From Lytechinus variegatus (taxonomy: Eukaryota > Echinodermata > Echinoidea > Temnopleuroida > Toxopneustidae): a stretch of 64,000 bases of DNA. Position numbers and translations under genes: made by a program. Under the pieces are notes generated by a model that saw only the letters and a program-made list of their open reading frames with translations, made no database searches and was not told the DNA's origin. Shown piece by piece: positions 47,160-60,106 of this stretch (positions are counted from its first letter, which is position 1; every line of letters begins with the position of its first letter). The stretch covers positions 63,524,697 through 63,588,696 of the forward strand of contig NC_054741.1 of the NCBI RefSeq assembly GCF_018143015.1, given 5' to 3'.

Positions 47160-47430
47160 CAAGCGTACCTATGGGGGGAGGGGGGGCAGTCTGCCCCGGG
47201 CCCCCCGGCCCCCCTGACGAGTCACAACCCATGCAAAGGACGTATCCCTCCCCCCACCTGACGAGCTTAAGACCCTTTTTGCCCCCCCCCCCGACCACCT
47301 TTATTGCGCGCCCCCCCCCCCCCACCCGACGTACGAGCTTGAATACTTTTTTTTATTTGCTTGTCAAATTTTTTTGGCGGACGGTTTTGCCCCCCCCCCC
47401 GTGGAAAATCCTAGGTACGCCACTTTACTG
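47160..47430. repeat. Dispersed repeat with G/C runs, copy 1
   Basis: GTACCTATGGGGGGAGGG, several C runs of 10-13, CTGACGAG phrases and CTTGTCAAATTTTTTTGGCGGACGG. Related pieces are at 48718-48790, 49078-49270 and 54404-54640. Proline-rich open frames here are artefacts of the C runs. Confidence 0.6.
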
Positions 47431-47737
47431 GAAGGAGGCTTTTGTATCATCTGCGCGAATTATAAATTTACGCGCTCAGCATTGGATGGAAAGCAAGATA
47501 AGAACAAAGATAAGAACAAAAGATAAGAAAAAGATAAGAACGTTTTCAGAATACCAATTTGAGAACGTGACGTAGATAAGAACAAAATTAAGATAAGAAC
47601 GTTTTCAGAATACCGCCCCTGGATAAAGAGACCATACCAACGAATCAACTCTGAGGACCATACCCCCGTTCGTTCAGTTTAAATTAATGCTCTGTACTCG
47701 ATCTGCAATATTACTGCTGTTCCCATTGAAAATGAAA

Positions 47738-48000
47738 ATGAAAATCCATAATTTATTGTTCGAAATAGACATGAAATGAAATACTCCGAAAATTTGCTTT
47801 GCCCAATTGATCGTGGGCCAGGCAGCCACCGTGCAGCTCCAGATCGACAAGGCTCTATCCCTTATTGTTGAACGCCACAGGGTAGAAGCAACTCCCATCT
47901 ATTAACGTCTTTTGGTCTGTCGCGGCCGGTGTTTGAACCCCCGACCTCCCGGTTGTGAGACGGACGCTCTATACCAACTGAGCCAACACACCGGTGTATT
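47738..48000 (-). mobile_element. tRNA-derived SINE
   Basis: On the minus strand: A box TGGCTCAGTTGGTATAGAGC (about 47988-47969) and B box GGGGGTTCAAACACC (about 47943-47929), then a non-tRNA body (GGCTGCCTGGCCCACGATC) and a TTTTCATTTTCATTTTCA tail. The anticodon arm does not pair well, so it is not a working tRNA gene. Confidence 0.7.
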
Positions 48001-48131
48001 GCCCCTATCCAAACCCATTTTCTGATTTTGACATAAAACTCATGAACAGAATAAAAAAAAATTGATAGGTGACACAAGATCTATATAATATCAGGCGCGG
48101 AACCAGGGGTGGAGGGGCAAATATTTTTTTA

Positions 48132-48463
48132 AGCAATATTTTGTGAAAACAGTCGTCATGAATATTCATTAGGTTGGCTGATGATGTCACATCTCCACTT
48201 GTTTTTTGTATTTTATTTTGAAATTAGGTTTATTCAATGTTTTTCCTCCAAGAACTAGACAAATTGGATTGACAACTAATTTATTGCATGAGGTATTTAT
48301 TGCTGCAACTTATTTCATTATAAGGGAGACATAATTTACACAAGTATGAAATAATGAAAAAGATTATGATTTTATGTAATCATAAGGAAACGGAAAGTGG
48401 AGATGTGGCATCATCAGCCCACCTAATAAATATTCACGACGACTGTTTCACAAAATATTGCTA
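48132..48463. mobile_element. MITE with AGCAATATTTTGTG ends
   Basis: AGCAATATTTTGTGAAAACA is inverted at the right end, and the arms of about 75 bp also share GCTGATGATGTCACATCTCC. No coding capacity. Confidence 0.8.
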
Positions 48464-48600
48464 AACTTTAAACTTCAATAACTTTATTATCTGTTATCCG
48501 ATTTTGATGAAATTTTCTGCATTTTGCTCAGTGAATTCTTTTCTTTGTATTAAGATATAAATATTTTTAGCCCGGACCATCCCTTTAAGGTCTTCAACTT
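48464..48600. repeat. Dispersed repeat, TTATCCGATTTTGATGAAAT
   Basis: The continuation after the MITE (AACTTCAATAACTTTATTAT to CCCGGACCATCCCTTTAA) has the look of a dispersed element end. It may be part of the same element as the MITE before it. Only one copy is in this window, so this is inference. Confidence 0.35.
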
Positions 48601-48717
48601 ATTGTTTACCCAATACTTGGAATCTATAAATATGCATGCGTTGATGGGATATGAAATGATTTAAGGTGACAGCCCGCGAGGCCCACGGACCGACTTTTTC
48701 CCCTTCATCGGGTGCAG

Positions 48718-48800
48718 TGGCATACCTAGGATTTTCCACAGGGGGCAAAACCGTCCGCCAAAAAATTTGACAAGCAAAAAAAGGGTTTTTAATCAGAATT
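48718..48800. repeat. Dispersed repeat with G/C runs, copy 2
   Basis: GTGGCATACCTAGGATTTTC, GGGGGCAAAACCGTCCGCC and AAATTTGACAAGCAAAAAA match the same phrases at 54404-54640 and, inverted, near 47365-47420. Confidence 0.65.
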
Positions 48801-48824
48801 AAAGGATATTGTACCAGAATGGTA

Positions 48825-49075
48825 CCTTGTGGTCGTGTGGTCCAGTGGTTCGAGCATTGGACTCATAATCGCAAGGTTGTGAGTTCGAATCCCAACTCTG
48901 CCATTGTCTCCACTTTGATAAAAAGGCCCAAGAGTGATATCTGTCGTCTATTACGTCAGCCACTGTGACTGATTAACAAAAAAAGTTTCCAAGGTAATTG
49001 GTTATATACCAGCTTGGCGTTTACCAGCAAAAAATGCTGTCCTGCCGAGTTCCTACGGGAGTTACCACAAAAAGA
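48825..49075 (+). mobile_element. tRNA-derived SINE
   Basis: The head has A box-like GTGGTCCAGTGGTTCGAGC (48838-48856) and B box GTGAGTTCGAATCCC (48879-48893). A non-tRNA body follows, with GCCCAAGAGTGATATCTGTC and CCGAGTTCCTACGGGAGTTA. It sits between two pieces of the G/C-run repeat, consistent with insertion into it. It is not a functional tRNA: acceptor and anticodon stems are degenerate. Confidence 0.7.
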
Positions 49076-49077
49076 AA

Positions 49078-49270
49078 CAGAAGCAGAAAAAAAGTGACAA
49101 GCAAAAAAAAGGTCTTCAAGCTCGTCGGGGGGGGGGGGATATAGGCATTCGAGTTCGTCAGGGGGGCAAAAAGGTGTTTCAAACTCGTCAGGGGGGGGGG
49201 GGCAGGGATACGTCCTTTGCATGGGTTGTGACTCGTCCGAGGGGGCAGACTGCCCCCCCCCCCGTGATCG
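49078..49270. repeat. Dispersed repeat with G/C runs, copy 3
   Basis: GTGACAAGCAAAAAAAGGTC, repeated CTCGTC followed by G runs, and TGCATGGGTTGTGACTCGTC match copy 1 inverted. With copy 2 it flanks the SINE at 48825. Confidence 0.65.
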
Positions 49271-50677
49271 GGTGCAGGGGTCGGGTGGTTTAAGGCGCAT
49301 GATCGTTGCGGCGTGCGTCAGCTAGAGGGGCCGGGGAGGGGGCAGAGCAATATATTTCCCAGTAATTCCGTCTAGAATTAGTAGCATAACTAGGATTTCA
49401 GTTTAGGGGGCTGTAGTGAGCACGAGAAGCACGTTTTTTTTTTTTTGGGGGGGGGGGGAGTGCAGGTCTGAGTGGACTACCCCGGCCCCCCCAGAAGTGC
49501 GGAAGATCCGACGTACGTTCCTATGAATTGTTCCTTATACGTCGATATCCTCTGCCAGTTTAATTTTCTCGCTCATGTTTACCCCTTTTTTTTGGGGGGG
49601 AGGGGGTCGTGCATATGGGGTTGACGTTTATTGGTTTGTTTGTTTTTTGCTATGAGGGTGTAATCAATTGAAAAATATAATTGTTCATTTACTTATTTTT
49701 TCATTCATTCATTCGTTCATTCATTCATTCATTCATTCATTCAGCGCATTCATTCATCAGCTATATAATAGATTCCTTTTTTAATATCCCCCCCCCCCGG
49801 CTACGGAAACGCGCCCCCGGCTTCGTAGATCGAGATGACGAGATCGCTACTTTAATTCCATGAACAAAAAGATACAATCATTAAATTAAGCAACCGCAAT
49901 TTGGCAACGTTAAATCATTTTCAGTACGTACCGGTACCGCTTTTCGACGTCGATTTAAGTAAACACCCACAACGACGTCGGCTTCAGAAGAAGGGTGTTT
50001 ATATGTCCTGGAGCTGGAGGAGTGGAGCAGAATATCTTTGGAAAAATCAAAATCTATTATCACTCGTAAGTAAATCTACCGTAAGTTATTGAATTGTCGG
50101 TAAGTTTGATCTTGTTCACTACTCTAGTCACGGTGATAGCTCCGAACCGCGCCGTGAGCTTGCCCGGCTGTGACCCAGATGAGCGCACGGCGAAGCCTGG
50201 CGCTCTGGGCGAAAACCCTCACTCACTCAGCAAGGGTTCATTACATGCCACCGCGCACAGAAAAATCAAGCCATTTAAACGTTAGAAGTCGTGTGTTGTG
50301 GACAGGGTGACCAGATTTCACAAAATGAAATACCGGACAATCAACAGAGCCAGGTCTTAATAAAAAAAAATCAACAAAATAAGGTTACACAGTGTTAGAC
50401 CTGCCAAAAAATATAACGAAAACAAAGGGTGGGTGAAGGAAAGAATGAAGGAGAGAAAGAAAAGATATTAATTGAGAGGAAAGAAAGAAAAATGAAGGGG
50501 AAATGAAGTAAGAAGATGAAGGAACCAAGAAAAAATTAAAAGAAAGAAAGTTAGAATAAGAGAAGTTTGTTGTTGTTTGTTGAAAATTGATGGCGACCAG
50601 TCATATTTGACTATATTACTGCCAACTCGTTAGGCCAACTATTTTTTTCTTTTTTCTTCGACGTGTCTTTAAAAAAT
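49271..50677. other. Gene-poor region with microsatellites
   Basis: G runs near 49441-49462, a (TTCA)n repeat at 49696-49743, a C run at 49790, and a purine-rich stretch at 50410-50570. No gene recognised. Confidence 0.45.
49696..49743. repeat. (TTCA)n microsatellite
   Basis: About eleven TTCA units with one variant (TTCG). Confidence 0.9.
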
Positions 50678-51342
50678 CCCCGGTGGGGTCACTCAGCCGC
50701 AGAGGGGACACGTATGACCGTTACCACAAATGCAAGTGACCCCCTTTTGCAGTCAATTTCAAGGACATTTTGTGAAATTTACCCCCCTATTTTCACACAA
50801 AACAAGGACAAAATTGCGGTAAAATGGTACCTTGAAACACCCCTAATTATAAGATTGTAAGGACACTTTTGCCCATTTCGCAAATTTACCCCTATTTACC
50901 GTATTTCAAGGACAGGGCATTTACACCCTTTCCTCATTAGAGGAAATTGCAACACAGGCGTCAGAGTGCTCAGTCCTTAAAGATGACCAAGAGCCATGTC
51001 ATACTGATACAATAATCCAAAAGAACTTTACTTTTCTTGAAAAATAAGAAAAGTAGAATTCTTTGTAAAAATAAATGTAGAGTTGTCCATATAAAGATAC
51101 AGAGCATGATGCGCGTGCCCTCTGCGGCTGGTGACTCGGCGACGGATTTTACTTCCCGTAATCGTTCTCCCCTTTTTCCTGACCCCTATTTCCATCAGAT
51201 CGAGGACGGTGAGCACCCCTATTTTCACTACTTCGAGGAGTGTTCTGTCCGCGGACGTTCCGTGAAATTGACCCCTTTTCCCGCGATTTTGGTAACGGTC
51301 ATGCGGTCCCCAAGTCATATTGAGTGACCCCACCGGGAAAAA
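50678..51342. mobile_element. Inverted-repeat element with CCCGGTGGGGTCACTCA ends
   Basis: CCCGGTGGGGTCACTCA on the left (50679) and TGAGTGACCCCACCGGG on the right (51323-51339) are exact inverted copies. The match continues inward with GGGGAC and ATGACCGTTACC, so the ends are about 55 bp. The open frames inside do not resemble a transposase. Confidence 0.75.
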
Positions 51343-51839
51343 ATCGTTCCTTTCCTTTTTTTTTAAAAATTATTATCATAAAGACTATCGTATCTTACAG
51401 GTTACCGCATGATCCCGTCCTTTCTAAGCTAATGACACCGTCCAGACACCGTCTCTCCGGTGTAGACTGGGGGCTCCCTTTGGGATACTCCATACTCTTG
51501 AAACTCGAAAAAGAAATAGAAATATAAACTGTTATATAGTCTTTTCCCCTGAAATGATCTCGCATATACCAATCAAATACATGTATGTCTGTTTTGTTTT
51601 GTATAAAAAGTGATAAAATTTGATATGGGGAGGTTCAGATGATTCGAAATTTATGGGGGCATCCAAAATGAGGGCTTTAATAAATGAAATGGTGCATTGT
51701 TAAATCAAGGTTGTAAGTTAGGTGGACGTGGAATTAGTAAATAACCTACATATATATATAAACACACATGCATATACATATTCTTTTTCCTTTCCATTTC
51801 TTCATTTTTATTATTTTCCTTTCATTTATTCTCCTCTTC
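51343..51839. other. Intergenic, no gene
   Basis: No recognised feature. GTCTCTCCGGTGTAGACTGG near 51450 may belong to a dispersed repeat. Confidence 0.4.
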
Positions 51840-52570
51840 CTTCCATTCTTCAGGATGAAAGAAAGAATAAAGGAAAACAGTTTTCGTCATTCTTTAAAAT
51901 GAATGAAGAAAGAAAAAGAAAGAAAGAAAAAAAGGAGGAAGGAAGAATAAAAGAGTGAAGGAAAGAAAAATGTTTTTATTACTTTTACATGTCATATAGT
52001 CATTGTTTTTGTATATATTTTGTATTTTACTTTGTACAGAATTTTGCAATTCAGCCTTCGGCTGCGATGAAGTTTTCTTAATACACCATTTCAATTTCAA
52101 TTCCTTCATTCTTTGAAAGAAAGATTAATAAAAGAAAGAAGAAAATAGGATGGGAGGAAGGAAAGAAAGAAAAAGGGAGAAGAATTGGAAGCAAAAAAGT
52201 AAAATAAAGAATGAAAGAAAGTAAGGATGAATTAAAGGGAGGAAAGAATGAGGGGTGAGTGAATGCAAAAAAAAGAAAATAGTTGAAGGACAGAAAGAAC
52301 AAACGAAAAGAAAAAGGAGAGGAAGGCGAAGAAGGAAGCAAAGAAAAGTGTAAGGACAGAAAGAATGAAGGAAATAAAAGAGGAAATATTAAAAAGGAAA
52401 GTAGCAGAAAGAAGGAAAGAAAGAAAAATTAACAGTGAGAATGAAAGGATAAAAAAAAGAAAGATAGGAATTAATCATGGAACAAAAAAAGGCAAGCAGG
52501 AAGGATAGAAAGATGAAGAAAGATATAAAGAAAAATGAAAAAAGAAAGAATTTGAACTTCAAGCAAACCA
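51840..52570. repeat. Polypurine (GAAA/GGAA) low-complexity tract
   Basis: Long runs of GAAAGAAAG, GGAAGG and related words, almost pure purine on the plus strand from about 52108 to 52560. A short non-purine break (about 51980-52085) includes CAGCCTTCGGCTG. The open frames on the minus strand are low complexity. Confidence 0.85.
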
Positions 52571-53177
52571 AAAAATCCAATCATTTTAACAAAAATTTAT
52601 AATGATATTTGGTTTTTTTATATGTTTAAAAAATAGAAAAAAACTGAAATGTTTTAGAAATGAATAAAATGAAACATTGTCAAATTTCACAGCATCACAC
52701 ACGGGCATCTCTCATCCCATTACAAGTTCGCACCGATCAGAACAAGACTCAAAACGAAAGCTGAAACAACTAGATCTAGTTATGGAAACTCAATAACTGT
52801 CTCCTCCGATTGCATCACCAAATCAGTCCTATGAGAATCCATAATATAAGCACAAAAAATTTCTGCTGATTTGGGGATTATTTTGGTGAAAAATGTTTAT
52901 TATGTAAGATTGTTTGCACCACTGAGAATCAGCTACGATCCTACATGCCTATCTAGCCGCCTGCCACACACAGGCAGGAGGCCAGTCCGTTTGCTATGAA
53001 TTGGATAGCAACAAAATCACCGCAGAAGTAGTTCTCTCCATTTAGCAACATAGTACTACAGTATTGCTTGGAATAAAGTTGACACATTACCGCGCTGTAC
53101 CGCGTAAGTCGATGAGAGATCGGGTACCGCGCGATTCCCACCAGCAAATTCCAATCGGCGGGAGTCGCTTGCCTAGA
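52571..53177. other. Intergenic, no gene
   Basis: AT-rich with a GC-richer end. No feature recognised. Confidence 0.4.
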
Positions 53178-53250
53178 GAAATTACCGCGGTAATTACCAC
53201 GAGATTTTTTTATGAAAATCTCGTGTATTACCGCGGTAATACCGCAGAAG
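53178..53250. repeat. Inverted repeat with ATTACCGCGGTAAT arms
   Basis: ATTACCGCGGTAAT occurs on both sides of an ACGAGATTTT/AAAATCTCGT hairpin. Each ATTACCGCGGTAAT is itself a perfect palindrome, so this is a palindrome within a palindrome. Confidence 0.8.
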
Positions 53251-54403
53251 GAGGGACGATCTTATGTTGATAATAAAATGTCGCCATTTAGACAACTCAC
53301 ATGGTTAGAATTAGCCCTCCTGACTTGCCGCGATGTCTCTCTCGAAATTACGATACAGCAACTTATTGCCGTAAGATGCCGTCTCGATCTCCTCGAAACC
53401 CAAACAAAAATGTCATGGCTTGATGTTTAGCTTTGCGCCAGTGCACAATTTTAATGCACGCTCGTGTCATCGCCCTCAAATTGTCATCTTTCGACGAAAG
53501 TCGGGTCGAGATGAGATCATGTACTTTCTGGGATAAGTAGTAAATAGTTACAAGAAAAAGGGAGCACCCAATAACGGAGGGACAGAGTCGAGCAAGAGGA
53601 GAGAGCGACAGATACGAGAGACGGGGGAATGATCAAGAGAGAGGGAGAGAGAGCATTAGATAATGGATAGAGAGGGCGTGGGGGCGGGGTGGCTAGATTG
53701 AGCAAGAGACACCGAGGCTGGAAAAAACAGACCTATCGTCTATTTCCTTTAATTTCTTACATTCCTTTATCGTCATTCTCTCACTTGTTCGCAACTAGAA
53801 TTATTTAATTTTAATATTTTCAGTGCATTATTGCCCAACATTCCTCCTGCCGTTATTATGATATAAGGAATGATAAACTACTTTGTTTCTCCCACCACTC
53901 GATCAAGTCACAAAAACACAGCACGTACAAGGCATGATTGCACCACGAATTGATTACTCATACTTAATTACAATCAGTGTTGTTTTTCCCTTGTTTCCTC
54001 ATATTCTATTTTTTATCGTTTTTGATGTTGATATACATGTATTTCCATTTGACCCATGTCTCACTCATTAAATTTTTACTGAATCAATATCTCAGCTCAC
54101 TTCTCCCTCGATCCCTATCTTTTTTTCTCCTCCACTCTTTAATCCTTTTGACTTTTTTGTGTGTAATATTGCAAAGCACTATATTCAATATTATCCGACG
54201 TTCAAGCTGGTGTTAATGGATGAACAAAGATAAAATATTTTTAAGTGTCAATTTATTGTCACCGGATCGTCATAATATGCATATCTTTTTCAAGTTTAAT
54301 TAATCTTTCATTGTTTGAATGATAGTTTTCAGAATTGTTTTTGTATTCTCTCCTCTCACTGAATCACGTCACCTCTGCCATTGTCTGCTGTCATCTCTCT
54401 TGC
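53251..54403. other. Intergenic, no gene
   Basis: A GAGA-rich stretch at about 53580-53660, otherwise AT-rich. No gene recognised. Confidence 0.4.
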
Positions 54404-54639
54404 TCGCAGGGGCGTACCTCAGATTTTCCAGCAGGGAGGGGGGCAAATTCGTCCGCCAAAAAAATTGACAAGCAAGCAAAAAAAAAAGTCTACAAGAACA
54501 AATAAAGGATTTCGTACCAGGAAAAATTTTGGCCAGGAAAAATTTTGGCCAGCCAAAAAAAAAGTCTTCAAATACAAATAAAGGATTTCGTATCAGAAAA
54601 AAATTTACAAGCAAAAAAAATAATATTCAAGACCAAAGT
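54404..54639. repeat. Dispersed repeat with G/C runs, copy 4
   Basis: GGGGCGTACCTCAGATTTTC, CGTCCGCCAAAAAAATTGAC and several short A-rich sub-repeats with AAATAAAGGATTTCGTA twice. Confidence 0.65.
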
Positions 54640-55115
54640 ACATCTGCAGTGTGTGTACCTCAGCTGATTCAACGAGTCTGCATAGCAGACTATGTCTACT
54701 GAGGCTGCAGAAGCTTCGCTCGCCCTTTCAGGCTGGTTTGCTTTGCAAACCAGCACCTCACGAGCCATTCAGAGTCTGCATAGCAGACTAAGCAAGCATT
54801 GGCGTACCTACGGCGGGGGGGGGAGGAGGTCAGATGGGAGAGAGTGCCCCCCCCCCGACGAGCGACACACGGATGGCTGCATCCGTGTGTCGCTCGTCGG
54901 GGGGGGGGCACTCTCTCCCATCTGACCTCCTCCCCCCCCCGCCGTAGGTACGCCAATGCTTGCTTAGTCTGCTATGCAGACTCTGAATGGCTCGTGAGGT
55001 GCTGGTTTGCAAAGCAAACCAGCCTGAAAGGGCGAGCGAAGCTTCTGCAGCCTCAGTAGACATAGTCTGCTATGCAGACTCGTTGAATCAGCTGAGGTAC
55101 ACACACTGCAGATGT
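54640..55115. repeat. 476-bp palindrome with identical 236-bp arms
   Basis: The left arm (54640-54875) and right arm (54880-55115) are inverted copies with no difference that I could find, separated by 4 bases (GCTG). They match even through runs of 9 and 10 G/C. Each arm contains AGTCTGCATAGCAGACT (itself an inverted repeat) twice. Open frames on the two strands are the same sequence mirrored. Confidence 0.95.
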
Positions 55116-55667
55116 GGGTCTACATTTGTAGACTAATGCTTGCTCCACTCACTTTTTCCCTTACCTTATTGTATAGATACATGTATTTAATTTGATATAT
55201 AGATATTTTAGCTTGATTCGTATAATCATACTATTTATTTACCGTCTGTTACCAAGTATTGCGATCTTTGACTTAGATTTTGACTATATTTTCATGTATT
55301 ATATGATTTATAGTTGTTCTTTATGTTTTCCTTAGGTCATTGATGAAAAACAATTTTATGCTGATCTTTTGTACCTGAATGAATATGTTCTAATAAACGA
55401 ATAAAGATGTATATTTGTCAATAAGTAAAGATTTGGTCTTAACTAAGACCCAACGGTGGATCATATGAGCCTGAAGGCACAAAGATGAACCACTGAAGTC
55501 AGACAATGGATTAAATTGTCCTGATTAACATCATGACAATTAACTGTAAGTATAAATGTCTTCAGTTATATAGTGGAATCAAAATTTGCTTGTGCCTTGT
55601 GAAGGCTTGTTTGTGCTTATCCCTCACTCGTCGATATCTGCATTGCGACAAAGACAAAGTAAGCATA
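55116..55667. other. Intergenic, no gene
   Basis: AT-rich, no recognised feature up to the left end of the Tc1 element. Confidence 0.45.
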
Positions 55668-57362
<1,695 letters not shown>

Positions 57363-57615
57363 TATATGGGTACACGATCAACGTTAGGCCTAATTTAGTG
57401 AAGTCTTTTGAAGAACTGTACAAGGCTAGTACCGGTACTAAGTAACTACATGTAGCTAGCTACAATCACTGTCACTACGTCAAACCACTAGTACGAGTTT
57501 AGTTAGCTAGCTACTACCGGTTACCGTACATTGTGAGCAGAGGCCGAGAAGACAGTGACGGTGCATATTCCGATTTTGTCTCTAAAATGGACGTCCATCA
57601 TTAAAAAATACAGTA

Positions 57616-58473
57616 GGGGAAGGCGGGGTAAGTTGAGCATAGGGGCAAGTTGAGCCACCAGCCCCAGGCCAATAATGAATGAGTCAGACATTGTGGTGGT
57701 GTCATGTATTGATGACCCATAACATAACCCCTAACCCCACCACATTGTTTTCAACTTTGAAACAAAAAGTAGTTTTTTAGAGGGAAAAATATGAATTTCA
57801 GCCAAAAAAGTAAAAAAGAGTGTGAAATAGATAAGTGCTTTATAAACACACATGTCTTTAAATATAATAAAGACATGATAACAACATTATTAGTCCAGGT
57901 ATGGATCTTCATTCTTGTCATAGTCTTTTATATGATGGATGCATAATAAATGTGTGGATACAAAATTATTGCACTAAGTTCGGACTGGGGTAAGTTGAGC
58001 CAAACAGCATGGGGCAAGTTGAGCCATGGTAATTCCTATGGTAATGTATCTTAAAAAACAAACAAACCATAAAAATCGATTGAAATGCTGGCTGAAAGGA
58101 GCAAATTTACATGACTGCTCTTTTCCTTTTAAAGGATGTTAGTATTTATAGAAAATTAGCAAGTGAAAAGACTTTAAACAAAAAATTGACATGCTTGTTC
58201 TCCCCTCATACATTTTGTACATAGTTTTTGTGGCTCAACTTACCCCAGAAGGTGGCTCAAACTTACCCCATATATGGGGCAAGTTGAGCCATTTGACATC
58301 ATTTTTTTCAAAGGTCACAATGACTTTCAGTGTGGGGATAGAAAGTTATATATAGGTGGAAAATATTTCAGAATTAAATTTCAAGGCAAGGTACTTATTT
58401 CGACAAGATTATTAATCATATCAATTCTAACATGCAAAAAGCAAAAACTGTCACAACTTACCCCGCCTTCCCC
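57616..58473. mobile_element. GGGGTAAGTTGAGCC element, copy B
   Basis: Same ends and TA flanks as the copy at 33118-33969, in the opposite orientation, with few differences over about 855 bp. No coding capacity. Confidence 0.85.
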
Positions 58474-58878
58474 TACCTGTATCATTTTACTGAAGAAAAT
58501 GAGTTTAGGTTCAGTAACAATCACTGGGATAGCACAAAAGCACGAAATACTTTCTATTGGTGATTTTGTTGTAACTTAGTTCGAGCAGTCTGATTTTCTT
58601 TCGAGCTCGTGCATTGCTGGTATGGTACGGTATCTGCAAAAGCGCTAACGTGTACTCGCACGAGATGGGTTTTTTTCTTTTAATTATGGTATGATGAATA
58701 GATTATGCCTAATATCACTGAGAAATACTACAAAAAAAAGTTCTAAGAGGCATAACGGGAACTTTTAATATAAAGGATGGGAACAATTACTAAGGAAAAT
58801 GTTTCTGAAATTGAAAATCCCATTTGAAATCGAAACAAACTTCGAGATTAAAAAAAAATGTGAATTTGAGCTGTAGAG
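58474..58878. other. Intergenic, no gene
   Basis: AT-rich, no feature recognised. Confidence 0.4.
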
Positions 58879-59370
58879 GAACGGGGGGGGGGGGGGGGGT
58901 TAGCACCCTCTCCATCGAGAACCATTAAAACATTTATTGTGGCAAAATATCGGACATACGTAAGTGAACTGACCCTTGGTCATATGCAGAATTTTTTTCG
59001 GGGTGGGGGGCAAGATATATGCATAAAATAAAAAAAATTGATAAGTGAGAAAAGCGACCGAGCTTGTCATTGCGTGTTTCCATTCTGTTAAGGGAAATTG
59101 AAGCATTTCTTGCATGCCTTTGGTGAATTTTGTGTAAAAAGAAGTATGTAAAAGCATTTTCAACATCTCCCCCCCCCCCCCCCGCCGCATACGGCCATGA
59201 ACTGACCTTTTTTTCGTTTGGGTGTCTTTTTGCTTTTCTGTTCAGATTTTTCGTGGCATATATTACCTTCATTTGGGAGTGAAACACATTTTTTTCAACT
59301 TGTAAGATTTTACTGAATAAGCATACCCCCCCCCCCCCCCGTTGAAAAAGTTGGATCCACCCCTAAACTT
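58879..59370. repeat. Repeat segment bounded by long G and C runs
   Basis: Begins with a G run of about 18 (58882), has C runs at 59167 and 59326, and ends GTTGGATCCACCCCTAAA. It resembles the ends of the element at 3005-4816 (GGATCC next to a C run). Confidence 0.45.
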
Positions 59371-60106
59371 CAATAGTGATGCTGTGATTAAAATGATTGA
59401 CGGAAAACCAAGCAATAAAACAATAATGGAAACAATAAGTCAGGAAGTGGCAGTATGAACAGTATACATAAATTAAATAAAGAAATATATCCAATGAAGT
59501 GACATTAAATTTCGCAGTACGTTTTTCATGAATGTGTAAGAATGAAAAAAATAATTAAAATAAAACAATCAGCTAGAAATGTGGAAAGATAAACTTACCT
59601 TATTAATCTAATGCACAACATAGTTATAGTTTGAACATCGGGTATAGTCGAGGACGGCCTGGCATCAGCATGGGTGAGGGGTGGGTTATTTCTATTTCTT
59701 CAATCATTATCAGTTGTTCCAATTTATCCATCATTTGATTTCATTAGTCAGTATCAACCTCTCTTGTAACTACACGTACACATACGCCTGCTATATCTAT
59801 ATCTTAATTTCTCTTAATCTCTATTAAGTCAATCCCTTTATTTTATTCCTCAATATCAATAGTTCCTGTCCTCTTCTATCGCTCTTAATTTTTGTTGAAT
59901 ATTTTGTACGTCTATGTCTCTCCCTTTATTTTATTCACTATCAAATGTTATTGTCTTATCTTGTATTCGTCTACCGCTCTTGTTCAATCTCTTTCAAGTC
60001 TATAGGCCTGTACCTTTAAGTATTTTATTTATTCAGATCATTCTTTCCTTTCTGATCTCGCCTTTTCTTCTGTTTAACTTCAATGTTTCCATCAGTCACA
60101 CATATA
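59371..60106. other. Intergenic with one copy of a ~115-bp direct repeat
   Basis: 59826-59942 (AAGTCAATCCCTTTATTTTA onwards) is repeated in the same direction at 61318-61432. Otherwise there is no feature. Confidence 0.5.

Noticed and set aside
47084-47575. 163-codon plus-strand frame rich in Pro and Gly
   Set aside because: It follows C and G runs of a dispersed repeat; the composition is homopolymer-driven and there is no family similarity.
48838-48905. tRNA gene with a CAT-like anticodon
   Set aside because: A and B boxes are present but the anticodon and acceptor stems do not pair; a SINE body follows. The same holds for the tRNA-like heads at 7786-7860 and 47925-47990.
52078-52580. Phe/Leu-rich minus-strand frames resembling membrane proteins
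   Set aside because: They are the complement of a polypurine low-complexity tract.
54696-55063. Four similar frames of 77-86 codons on both strands
   Set aside because: They are mirror images created by the palindrome.
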